Assembly: GCF_903853455.1 (NCBI RefSeq)
Contig: NZ_CAINTR010000109.1
Coordinates: 1 to 49,990 of the forward strand
Direction of reading: 5' to 3'
DNA from: an uncultured Magnetospirillum sp.
GTDB taxonomy: Bacteria > Pseudomonadota > Alphaproteobacteria > Rhodospirillales > Magnetospirillaceae
DNA: 49,990 nt
The notes under the pieces are model-generated. The model did no database searches. It saw only the letters and a list, made by a program, of their open reading frames with translations, and was not told the origin of the DNA. Numbering within the stretch: position 1 is the first letter of the stretch; every line of letters starts with the position of its first letter. The position numbers were made by a program, and so were the translations under genes. Below, one piece after another: positions 32,059-39,276 of the stretch.

Positions 32059-32745
32059 TCAGCGGGCCGCCGCGGCGGAGCGCTCGGATCGGTCGGCCAT
32101 GTGGATGACGTTCTCCGTCCAGCGGCCGGCATCGATCATCAGGCGCTCCTCGGGGAAGAGGCTGGCGGCCAGCTCGCGGACGTGGGCTCGGGCGCACAGC
32201 TCGGAATGGACCCGGATTCCCTGGCGAGCCTGGTGGCGGGAGCGCAGGAGTTCGATGGCCTTGAGGACATGCTCCCGGCGGCGGTCGATGATGGACGGCG
32301 AGTTCATGGGTCGGAAGATGTCGCGCAGGCCAAGGGCGAATCGGTCGGCGCGGGTTTGCGGGTTGGCGAGGAAGTCGGCCACCTTCTGCTCCGACCATCC
32401 CTTGTCCATGAGCGCGTCGGCCGCGGCGAAGATCGTGTCCCCGCTCTGCGTGAAGACCTCGGCCATACGGCCAATGAGGCGGCGTTCCGCGAGGACGGTC
32501 GGCTCGTCGTCCAGGAGATTGACATGCGCGGCCTGGCGGCGGATGGCATCGGCCTCCTCGCGCATCCGGCGAAGGACGGCGACCAGGCCCACGGCGCGCT
32601 CGCGGCGCGCGGTGGCGTCCATGGTGTCGCGCTGGGCCACGTAGCGGTCCAAGGCGATCATCTGGTCTTGGACTTCGCCGGCGTGCTCGATGTGCTGCTG
32701 GCCGAGGGAACGGATGAAGCGGGTCCCGAAGGTCTGGTTGGTCAT
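32059..32745 (-). CDS. Hypothetical helical protein, leftward
   Basis: 228 residues from the ATG with AACAGGAGACGAAC before it; the frame extends upstream without a ribosome site. All helical and rich in Arg, Ala and Glu (ARRERAVGLVAVLRRMREEADAIRRQ), without membrane segments. Not recognised. It runs against the direction of the phage blocks and shares its 290-base upstream interval with the relaxase gene. Confidence 0.6.
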   Translation of the reverse strand: MTNQTFGTRFIRSLGQQHIEHAGEVQDQMIALDRYVAQRDTMDATARRERAVGLVAVLRRMREEADAIRRQAAHVNLLDDEPTVLAERRLIGRMAEVFTQSGDTIFAAADALMDKGWSEQKVADFLANPQTRADRFALGLRDIFRPMNSPSIIDRRREHVLKAIELLRSRHQARQGIRVHSELCARAHVRELAASLFPEERLMIDAGRWTENVIHMADRSERSAAAAR

Positions 32746-33037
32746 GTTCGTCTCCTGTTGGTGGCGAGGCCTCCCAGCCTCAACACCGACATGGAGCACG
32801 CCAAATCGAAGTCTAGTCTTGCGCGGCGGTTTTTGTTGTGTAGACCTATATAATCCGGCCTTCATTCAACGAAAACAACGAGATACCAAAGAAACCACAG
32901 CCACCCCGCAGCGGTAGCCACAGCGGAGGCACAGCATCAACAACAGCACGATCAGGATTCCGTCTCGAATGTCTCTAAATGTGCTCATGGGACATATATC
33001 CATAGTAAGTCGTAAGGGGTTTTTCTTGGAGGACGAC
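32746..33037. other. Divergent intergenic interval before the relaxase gene
   Basis: About 290 bases between oppositely directed genes, richer in A+T than the neighbours. It holds TATAAT at 32849-32854 and copy 5 of the repeated word at 32989. Relaxase genes often have their transfer origin upstream, so oriT could lie here; I see no clear inverted repeat to place it. Confidence 0.35.
32989..33002 (+). promoter_or_regulatory. Repeated phage promoter/operator word, copy 5
   Basis: GGGACATATATCCA, with its first base 49 bases before the ATG at 33038. ATGG and CCAT flank the core as a short inverted repeat. The right half differs from the palindrome. Confidence 0.65.
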
Positions 33038-33889
33038 ATGGACAACGCCACGATGGTCCGAATCGAACGGAGATCGGCTTCCGAGGTGTCCGCGTTCGGC
33101 CGGCACCTTCGGCGCGAGGGCGACGAGCCGCACGTCGATCCGGGCCGGACCCACCTCAATCATCGAATCGTCGGGACGGCGGACCCGATGTCCGACCTCC
33201 GCTCCATGCGGGAGGCATCCGGAGTCCGTCCGACCCACTGGGGCGGCGGCAAGCCCTGCGACGCCGTCGAGCTCCTATTCACCGCCTCGCCGGCGTGGTT
33301 CCGTCCGAATGGCGAAGGGAAGGGGCGCTGGTGCCCCAAGCGGGTCCGCGCCTTCGCCTCGGCGATGACGGCGTTCCTCGACCGCTTCTTCAATGGCCGG
33401 GTCGTCTCGGCCCGGATCGACCTGGACGAAGAGACCCCGCACGGACACGTCCTCGTCCTTCCATGGGTCGAGCGCGTCACCAAGCTCGGAAAGAAGATCC
33501 GCGAGGTGTCATGGCAAAAGGGAATCGTCCGAGGCCGAGGACGCGGGTCCTTCTCGTGGTGGCAAGACCAATGGGGGCTCGCCGTCGAGCATATCGGCCT
33601 GGTGCGCGGCGAGCGCGGGTCCGAGGCCAAGCACAAGCGTCCGGCGAAATACAAGGCGGAAATGTATTCCGAGCTCTGCGAGGAGAAGGCCAAGGTCGCC
33701 GCATTGGAGGCCGAGATCGCCCTCCTGCGGAAGCGCGAAGCCGAGGCCAAGGCCCGCGCGGCCCTGGCCGCCGAGCGGAGCCGCCAGGACGAGGCCAAGG
33801 ACGCCGAGATCGAAGCGGCCCTGGAGTCGATGGGATTCGCGGAAGGACGGCGCGCCGATCGCCAGCGGGTCAGGGGAGCGGCGGCCTAG
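33038..33889 (+). CDS. MobV/Pre-like relaxase
   Basis: 283 residues from the ATG with TTGGAGGACGAC before it. Motif I-like HLRREG to THLNHRIVG (His23 to Asn41) and the metal-binding motif III-like DLDEETPHGHV (128-138) match the plasmid mobilisation/recombination family MobV, whose usual form is HxDExxPHxH; here the first His is Asp. The C-terminal 80 residues are a coiled coil (EKAKVAALEAEIALLRKREAEAKA). Such enzymes nick oriT and start transfer or rolling-circle events. It stands behind copy 5 of the phage word, so it belongs to the element. Confidence 0.7.
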   Translation: MDNATMVRIERRSASEVSAFGRHLRREGDEPHVDPGRTHLNHRIVGTADPMSDLRSMREASGVRPTHWGGGKPCDAVELLFTASPAWFRPNGEGKGRWCPKRVRAFASAMTAFLDRFFNGRVVSARIDLDEETPHGHVLVLPWVERVTKLGKKIREVSWQKGIVRGRGRGSFSWWQDQWGLAVEHIGLVRGERGSEAKHKRPAKYKAEMYSELCEEKAKVAALEAEIALLRKREAEAKARAALAAERSRQDEAKDAEIEAALESMGFAEGRRADRQRVRGAAA

Positions 33890-33905
33890 TGGCCGCCGCC
33901 CCAGG

Positions 33906-34157
33906 CTAGACCCCATCGATGTGAAGATCGGAGAAATCGCTTTCCCGCCATCTCGCAGTCCAGGAATGCCCAACCATCTCAAGCGCCGAAGGCCAATGCC
34001 GACCGAAGGCCACGGTTAGTTGGCCGGCGAAAAGCAATCGTTCCTCGTCGGACCCATCGCCGTCGAATCGGATGGTAGAGACGATTTCGCCGCCGTCATC
34101 CTCAAGTCCGACTAGGGTCATGGTGCAGGCGGACTCTCGGAGAAAGTTCTTCGACAT
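33906..34157 (-). CDS. Small hypothetical protein, leftward
   Basis: 83 residues from an ATG with GAAGGAAACTGAC before it. A beta-rich acidic protein (TMTLVGLEDDGGEIVSTIRFDGDGSDEERLLFAG) ending in DLHIDGV. No family recognised. It converges with the relaxase gene. It may be the last gene of the phage. Confidence 0.6.
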   Translation of the reverse strand: MSKNFLRESACTMTLVGLEDDGGEIVSTIRFDGDGSDEERLLFAGQLTVAFGRHWPSALEMVGHSWTARWRESDFSDLHIDGV

Positions 34158-34450
34158 GTCAGTTTCCTTCGGTAGTGAACACACCGGCGAAATGCCGGGG
34201 TGGCCGTCAGGCCGAAGGCGACCCGCACCGGGGCCGATTATGCCGAAATGGACGCCGTCCTCAACAACGAATCAAGGATAAGCGCTCCGCCGTCCGGTGA
34301 TTATTGAACCAATCCGGGATAGGGTGGCTTTGACGCGAACGGATCTGGGTTAGGGATGGGGAAGATCGCGCAGGCCGAGGCCGAGCGGATGATCTTGGGG
34401 CTTCCGATCCGTGGATGACGAGCGGATCGGATCCGAAGGTGCCGGGGTGG
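34158..34450. other. Non-coding interval at the right end of the phage region
   Basis: About 290 bases without a supported gene. It contains a GATCGGATCC-like partial palindrome near 34427-34437. I see no clear attachment site. Base composition begins to fall below that of the phage genes. Confidence 0.4.
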
Positions 34451-35005
34451 CTAATAGATTTCCTGACGGATGAGCTGCAATCCCTCGGGAGTGATCGAGG
34501 ACAGGGACAGCTTCCGTATCCGCGACATGGCAATGTCCGCGTCGAGAAACTCATACCTGGGCTTTCCGGCATCCATACCGGCGGCAACCAAGGCACCGAT
34601 GAGGCCGAACGCCGCCCCGACTCCGGGGCCATAGCCATGAGGCTTTATGTAGTAGGTCTTATTTTCGTCAAAGGTCATCAGTTGAGCATCTGACGGGGTG
34701 ATGGTTATGGTCTTGCTTCCTGGAGAGACGTCGAATGCGATAAAGGACGTGTCGTTCACGTTCGATATCCGAACCCGGCCCTTGTCGGTAGTGATGTAGG
34801 CCTCACCCTTAACCTCCTTGTCCCCGTTGTTCGAGAACAGCGGGTTGAGGATATAGACCCGAGCGAATCCAGGCGGAGGCGTCGTCTGGCTCTTGTAGTG
34901 GCTTTCGACGGCGGGCGATGCGGGGGCGACCAGGGGGATCTGGGCGCACCCCGACACCGTTGCCACAACCAAGAGGATGGTGGCGAGGAGATTAAACTTT
35001 CGCAT
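34451..35005 (-). CDS. Lipoprotein, DUF2846-like
   Basis: 184 residues. Signal MRKFNLLATILLVVATVSGC with lipobox VSGC at 17-20. The mature part has the strand pattern of DUF2846-type envelope proteins (ARVYILNPL, SFIAFDVSPGSKTITITP, YYIKPHGYG) and a Gly-rich hydrophobic patch (GAAFGLIGALVAAGM). Lower in G+C than both phage and host genes. It lies behind the barrel gene and could be co-transcribed with it. It may be cargo of the element or a host gene. Confidence 0.7.
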   Translation of the reverse strand: MRKFNLLATILLVVATVSGCAQIPLVAPASPAVESHYKSQTTPPPGFARVYILNPLFSNNGDKEVKGEAYITTDKGRVRISNVNDTSFIAFDVSPGSKTITITPSDAQLMTFDENKTYYIKPHGYGPGVGAAFGLIGALVAAGMDAGKPRYEFLDADIAMSRIRKLSLSSITPEGLQLIRQEIY

Positions 35006-35028
35006 TGGAAACCTCGCCGCCTTGCTGG

Positions 35029-35745
35029 TTAGAACTGGTAGCGCAGTCCGGCCAAAACTTCATGGGCCGTGAAATCACCGGTCATTTGCCCCTTCGAGGC
35101 AGAGGTGACGGTATTTCCAAAATCTACGGACCCGAGATCAAGGTAGCGATATGCGAGATCGGCACTCCAATGGGTATCGATCGCGTAGTTGACACCGGCT
35201 CCAACCGACCAAGCGAAGTTGGTGCGGGAGTTGCTGACGTTCTCGGTAGCCCCGGTCGAGATTACAGTTCCCTTCGTCGAGGTGTTGAGGAACGCGGCAC
35301 CGATACCGGCTCCGACGAACGGGGTGAACTTCGTCCCGGTATCGAAGTCGTAGAAACCATTGACGAGCAACGTCTGCGTGGTGACGCTATTGGTCGATTT
35401 GGACGGGAGGGCGGCGTTCACGAAGTTGGGATTTGGGTTATAGTTGAAGTCGGTGCGGTAGGCGTATTCCACCTCGGCGCGAACTGGCGCTCCCCACTTC
35501 TTGAGGTTCAAGCCGACAGCAGCTCCGAACACGCCGGTCGTATCGGTGCCGCTCGTCTGATTGACGTTGGCTAGGGCGCCAGAGACGTTGCTGGTGTTTT
35601 TGATGCCATCGGCGGTATCGATGGAGGCCCCCATCTTCAGTTCGCCATAAACCGGAATGTTGGCCATTTCATCAGCACGGGCCGTCGTAGCGGCGGCGAT
35701 GATGGCTGTAGTGGCGAAAAGAGCGGCTATTGTGGATTTTTGCAT
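35029..35745 (-). CDS. Outer-membrane beta-barrel protein (OmpA-N/Opa type)
   Basis: 238 residues from the ATG at 35745; a signal peptide ending in ATTARADE is visible. Repeated amphipathic strands (YGELKMGASI, GAAVGLNLKKWG, VRAEVEYAYR, TPFVGAGIGAAFL, AWSVGAGVNYAI, ADLAYRYLDLG) end with the terminal Phe (LAGLRYQF), as needed for barrel insertion. About eight strands. Lower G+C than the neighbours. As a surface protein at a prophage end it may change the cell surface for phage or host benefit; this is inference. Confidence 0.8.
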   Translation of the reverse strand: MQKSTIAALFATTAIIAAATTARADEMANIPVYGELKMGASIDTADGIKNTSNVSGALANVNQTSGTDTTGVFGAAVGLNLKKWGAPVRAEVEYAYRTDFNYNPNPNFVNAALPSKSTNSVTTQTLLVNGFYDFDTGTKFTPFVGAGIGAAFLNTSTKGTVISTGATENVSNSRTNFAWSVGAGVNYAIDTHWSADLAYRYLDLGSVDFGNTVTSASKGQMTGDFTAHEVLAGLRYQF

Positions 35746-35847
35746 TGTGGGTCCCCATTTGATGGAAAAAAATCTTATCCCCTGATTATCATAGGGACGA
35801 TGGGTAGGCAAGACGATGCGGTGCTATTAATGGTGTAGTTGTATGAC

Positions 35848-35863
35848 GTTGCAATTTTGCAAC
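35848..35863. promoter_or_regulatory. Palindrome upstream of the barrel gene
   Basis: GTTGCAATTTTGCAAC has 7-base arms and a two-base centre, about 100 bases before the barrel start on the - strand. It is a possible operator. A second short inverted repeat, CGCGC-TAT-GCGCG, is at 35877-35889. Confidence 0.4.
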
Positions 35864-35900
35864 ACACTACGAAAAGCGCGCTATGCGCGATGGCGTCGTT

Positions 35901-35931
35901 GGAAAACGGAAAAGGCCCCTCGCGGGGCCTT
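35901..35931 (-). terminator. Terminator of the tRNA-Lys transcript
   Basis: On the - strand AAGGCCCC/GGGGCCTT with loop GCGA is followed by TTCCGTTTTCC, 16 bases beyond the tRNA 3' end. Confidence 0.75.
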
Positions 35932-35946
35932 GTCGTTCTTGGAGAA

Positions 35947-36236
35947 TGGTGGGCGCTGTAGGATTCGAACCTACGGCCCGCTGATTACATCCCGCTTCGG
36001 CTTTCGCCGCCGGCCGATCGGCCGTTCGCAGTCTGGACTTTCTCATCGCCGTGCCGCCGAGGCGGTTTAGGCGGGTGCCGTCAAGTCTCTACACCTTCCC
36101 CCTGCGGGGCTTGGCTCGGGATCGGCTCGGCGCGAGGCCAGGGCGTTCCCCGATTTTGACACCTTTTCGTGAGCGGTTTCCCCTCTCACGCTCCCATTAC
36201 AAGAGTCAGCTGCTCTACCAACTGAGCTAAGCGCCC
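35947..36236 (-). tRNA. tRNA-Lys(CTT), split by a group I intron
   Basis: The 5' exon is 36202-36236 and the 3' exon 35947-35987, 76 bases together including an encoded CCA. The acceptor stem GGGCGCT/AGCGCCC, D-arm GCTC/GAGC, T-arm GTAGG-TTCGAAT-CCTAC and, after joining, an anticodon stem GCTGA/TCAGC with loop CTCTTAA are all intact. The anticodon is CTT. GGAGAAT before the 5' end and ATTCTCC after the CCA are complementary and would lengthen the acceptor helix of the precursor. Splice points are inferred from the loop length. Confidence 0.88.
35988..36201 (-). ncRNA. Group I intron, Azoarcus tRNA-Ile (IC3) type
   Basis: 214 bases, no ORF. P1: the exon end CTCT pairs with GGAG after the loop, with the U-G pair at the splice site. 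P2: CGTGAG with CTCACG. Core words shared with the Azoarcus intron as I remember it are AAGGTGTCAAA, CCGAGCCAAGC, GAAGGTGTAGAGACT, GACGGCACCC and AGTCCAGAC. The last base is G. It should self-splice without protein. The size is near that of the Azoarcus ribozyme (about 205). Confidence 0.85.
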
Positions 36237-36340
36237 ATTCTCCAGTCTCGTTTACCACAAACCGATTCCAAATGGAACCGGCTAACTTTTCCAAATGCCA
36301 GCGGAAAGCCTTATTTTCCGCCACTCTTAAATAGCAGTGA

Positions 36341-36383
36341 GCTGATTAAGAGTCAGCTGCTCTACCAACTGAGCTATGCACCC
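36341..36383 (-). pseudogene. Orphan 5' half of a second tRNA-Lys
   Basis: GGGTGCATAGCTCAG at the start, then D-arm, anticodon stem GCTGA/TCAGC and the intronless loop CTCTTAA are complete. The variable region, T-arm and 3' acceptor strand are missing; unrelated sequence follows. A 29-base stretch (36348-36376) is identical to the functional tRNA (36201-36229). The break may mark an old integration or deletion. Confidence 0.8.
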
Positions 36384-36561
36384 TTAGGGTCTGCCGGTCG
36401 GTGACACCTCCCGGCGGAGGGCGGCTTTATATGTCGATATGGGCGGGGGCGCAAGGACAAAATTCGGGGTTGGCCGCGGGGACGCTCGGCCCTTTGCAAG
36501 CGCCGCCGCCGGGGGTAAAACGGCGGGCAAGAAGACAGCCGCCAACAGGGGGGATGCGGAG
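36384..36561. other. Interval before trpB2
   Basis: About 180 bases. It holds the 5' flank of the tRNA fragment on the - strand and the leader of trpB2 on the +. An upstream in-frame ATG at 36439 exists but has no ribosome site. No clear promoter is seen. Confidence 0.4.
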
Positions 36562-37920
36562 ATGACCGAGAGCACCAAATACCTGCTGTCCGAGGATCGT
36601 TTGCCGAAGGCCTGGTACAATCTCAACGCCGATCTGCCGGTGCCGACGCCGCCACCGTTGCATCCCGGCACCGGCCAGCCCATCGGTCCCGACGACCTTG
36701 CTCCCATCTTCCCCATGGCGGTGATCGCCCAGGAGGTCACCACCGAGCGCTGGGTCGAGATTCCCGAGCCGGTGCGCGAGGTTTATCGCCTGTGGCGGCC
36801 GTCGCCGCTGATCCGGGCGCGGCGGTTGGAGCGGGCGCTCGACACTCCCGCCAAGATCTACTTCAAGTATGAAGGCGTCAGCCCGGCCGGCAGCCACAAG
36901 CCCAACACCTCGGTGCCGCAGGCCTTCTACAATCAGCAGGAGGGCGTCAAGCGCCTGGCTACCGAGACCGGCGCCGGCCAGTGGGGGTCTTCCCTGGCCT
37001 TCGCCGGCTCGCTGTTCGGGCTGGAGGTCGAGGTCTTCATGGTGAAGATCTCCTATCAGCAGAAGCCCTATCGCCGTGCCCTGATGGAGACCTACGGCGC
37101 CACCTGTATCGCCAGTCCGTCGCCGCTGACCGCCGCCGGCCGCGCCATCCTGGAAAAAGATCCCGGGTCCAACGGCTCGCTGGGCATCGCCATCTCGGAA
37201 GCGGTGGAGGTCGCCGCGTCGCGTGACGACACCAAATACGCGCTCGGCAGCGTCCTCAACCATGTCTGCCTGCATCAGACGGTGATCGGCGAGGAGGCGA
37301 TGATGCAGATGGAGATGGCCGGCGACCAGCCCGACATCGTCATCGCCTGCACCGGCGGCGGCTCCAACTTCGCCGGTCTGGCCTTTCCCTATATCCGCGA
37401 GAACCTCAAGGGCGCCAAGGTTCGGGTCATCGGGGTCGAGCCGGCCTCGTGCCCGACCCTGACCAAGGGCCTCTACGCCTATGATTTCGGCGACACCGGC
37501 AAGCTGACGCCGCTGGTCAAGATGCACACGCTGGGCGCCACCTTCATGCCGCCGGGCTCCCATGCCGGCGGGCTTCGCTATCACGGCATGGCGCCCATGG
37601 TCAGCCACGTCAAGCAGCAAGGCCTGATGGAGGCGCGCGCCTATCATCAGACCGAGTGCTTCGCCGCCGCCGTCCAGTTCGCCCGCGCCGAGGGCATCGT
37701 GCCGGCGCCGGAATCGTCGCACGCGGTCAAGGCGGCGGTGGACGAGGCGTTGCGCTGCAAGGCCGAGGGGCGGTCGGAGACCATCCTGTTCAACTTGTCG
37801 GGCCATGGCCATTTCGACATGCAGGCCTATACCGACTATTTCGCCGGCAAGCTGAAGGACACCACCTACGACCAGTCGGCCCTGGACGCCGCCCTGGCCG
37901 AATTGCCCCAGGTGGGGTGA
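36562..37920 (+). CDS. trpB2: Tryptophan synthase beta-like protein, TrpB2 class
   Basis: 452 residues from the ATG after GGGGGGATGCGGAG. The PLP-binding Lys113 is in GSHKPNTS, the phosphate loop CTGGGSNFAG is near 265-275, and the end has LFNLSGHGHFD. Length and the inserted N-terminal 60 residues mark the TrpB2 group rather than the canonical TrpB. It condenses indole with serine; TrpB2 proteins often act without TrpA and are thought to salvage indole. It stands alone as the first clear host gene. Colinear with the family, no damage seen. Confidence 0.9.
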   Translation: MTESTKYLLSEDRLPKAWYNLNADLPVPTPPPLHPGTGQPIGPDDLAPIFPMAVIAQEVTTERWVEIPEPVREVYRLWRPSPLIRARRLERALDTPAKIYFKYEGVSPAGSHKPNTSVPQAFYNQQEGVKRLATETGAGQWGSSLAFAGSLFGLEVEVFMVKISYQQKPYRRALMETYGATCIASPSPLTAAGRAILEKDPGSNGSLGIAISEAVEVAASRDDTKYALGSVLNHVCLHQTVIGEEAMMQMEMAGDQPDIVIACTGGGSNFAGLAFPYIRENLKGAKVRVIGVEPASCPTLTKGLYAYDFGDTGKLTPLVKMHTLGATFMPPGSHAGGLRYHGMAPMVSHVKQQGLMEARAYHQTECFAAAVQFARAEGIVPAPESSHAVKAAVDEALRCKAEGRSETILFNLSGHGHFDMQAYTDYFAGKLKDTTYDQSALDAALAELPQVG

Positions 37921-38314
37921 GGGGGCCCTCACCCTCCCACCGCTGCGCGGCGGCTACCTCCCTCTCCCGCAAGCGGGCGAGGGGACATTCATGCCGACGA
38001 GCCTTGGCGAGGAGTTGCGGCCAAGGGCCGGCGCGGCTCGTGCCGCGAGAGCCAAGCCCATCGGAGATGGGCGCCCGGCGCGTGAGGGACACGGAGCGCA
38101 GCGACTATGCCCGTTGAGGGCCGGCGCGGCTCGTGCCGCGAAAGCCAAGCCCATCGGAGATGGGCGCCCGGCGCGTGAGGGACACGGAGCGCAGCGACTA
38201 TGCCCGTTGAGGGCGCGCGGCTCGTGCCGCGAAAGCCAAGCCCATCGGAGATGGGCGCCCGGCGCGTGAGGGACAAAAAAGGTCGGCGGGGTGTTATCCC
38301 CGCCGGCTCCTTCG
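37921..38314. other. Repeat-rich interval between trpB2 and prk
   Basis: About 390 bases without a gene. A common proteobacterial palindromic repeat, CCCTCTCCCGCAAGCGGGC and following, lies at about 37960-37984. After it come nearly three copies of a 93-base unit (38025-38276). Confidence 0.7.
38025..38276. repeat. 93-base tandem repeat, about 2.7 units
   Basis: Units begin at 38025, 38118 and 38211. Each holds GAGCCAAGCCCATCGGAGAT or AAAGCCAAGCCCATCGG, then GGGCGCCCGGCGCGTGAGGG and ACGGAGCGCAGCGACTATGC. The first unit has GAGAGCC where the others have GAAAGCC; the third lacks two bases near its start and its end is cut. Dyads inside it suggest a mobile palindromic element. Confidence 0.9.
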
Positions 38315-39208
38315 TCAGCCCAGGACGGACCGGCGGTCCTCCATGATCCGGCGCAGGATCGGGGTTAGAATCAGTTCCATGGCCAGGCCCATCTTGCCGC
38401 CGGGCACCACGATGGTGTTGCGCCGGCTCATCCACGAATCCTTGAGCATCTGGAGCAGGAAGGGAAAATCGACCCGGAAGCGGTCGGGCTTGCGGAAGCG
38501 GATCACCACCAGGCTTTCGTCGGCGGTGGGGATGTCGCGGGCGATGATGGGGTCCGAGGTATCGACGATGGGGACCCGCTGGAAGTTGATGTCGGTCAGC
38601 TTGAACTGCGGCACGATGTAGTGAACGTAGTCGTGCATGCGGCGCAGGATGGTGTCCATCACCGCTTCCTCGGAATAGCCGCGCTGGCGGGTGTCGCGGT
38701 GGATCTTCTGAATCCATTCCAGGTTGATCACCGGCACCACGCCGATCTTGAGGTCGGCATGCTGGGCGACGTTGACGTCCTTGGTGGCGACGCAGCCGTG
38801 CAGGCCCTCGTAGAACAGACAGTCGGTGTCCTCGGGGATGTCCTCCCACGGGGTGAACTCGCCGGAGCCGATGCCCAGATGGGAGAAGCGGGTGGCTTCC
38901 TCGTCGTTGTGGACATAAAGACGCCGCCGGCCGCGGCCGGTGTCGCCATAGCTGCCGAACAGCTCCTCCAACTCGGCGAACAGATTGGCGTCGGGGCCGA
39001 AATGGCTGAAGGTGCGGCGGCCCTTCTTCTCGGCCTCGGCCATGGCCTTCTTCATGTCGAGGCGGTTATAGCGGTGGAAGCTGTCGCCCTCGACGATGGC
39101 CGGCTTGATGCCTTCGCGCCGGAACATGTGCTCGAACGCTTCCTTGACGGTGCTGGTCCCGGCGCCGGACGAGCCGGTGATGGCGATGATCGGATGCTTC
39201 CTCGACAC
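38315..39208 (-). CDS. prk: Phosphoribulokinase
   Basis: 297 residues, GTG start after GAGAGGCACACC; the longer open frame upstream is the shadow of cbbM. The P-loop GSSGAGTS is at 12-19, followed by EGDSFHRYNR, EGLHGCVATKDVNVAQHADL with the catalytic base region, and KIHRDTRQRGYSEEAV. This is the short octameric bacterial class that phosphorylates ribulose 5-phosphate to the RuBisCO substrate. It lies 68 bases behind cbbM and is probably co-transcribed with it. Confidence 0.95.
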   Translation of the reverse strand: MSRKHPIIAITGSSGAGTSTVKEAFEHMFRREGIKPAIVEGDSFHRYNRLDMKKAMAEAEKKGRRTFSHFGPDANLFAELEELFGSYGDTGRGRRRLYVHNDEEATRFSHLGIGSGEFTPWEDIPEDTDCLFYEGLHGCVATKDVNVAQHADLKIGVVPVINLEWIQKIHRDTRQRGYSEEAVMDTILRRMHDYVHYIVPQFKLTDINFQRVPIVDTSDPIIARDIPTADESLVVIRFRKPDRFRVDFPFLLQMLKDSWMSRRNTIVVPGGKMGLAMELILTPILRRIMEDRRSVLG

Positions 39209-39276
39209 GGTGTGCCTCTCCTCTCTTGCCGGCGAGCGGGCTTGTGGCCGCCCGGTCCCGCCGAAATTCCGCCGGT

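Noticed and set aside
1-34160. Defective or fully truncated prophage
   Set aside because: All head and tail genes in the window are full length and in order; lack of integrase and repressor can be due to the window edge.
38025-38276. CRISPR array
   Set aside because: The repeat is a contiguous 93-base tandem without spacers; no cas gene is in the window.
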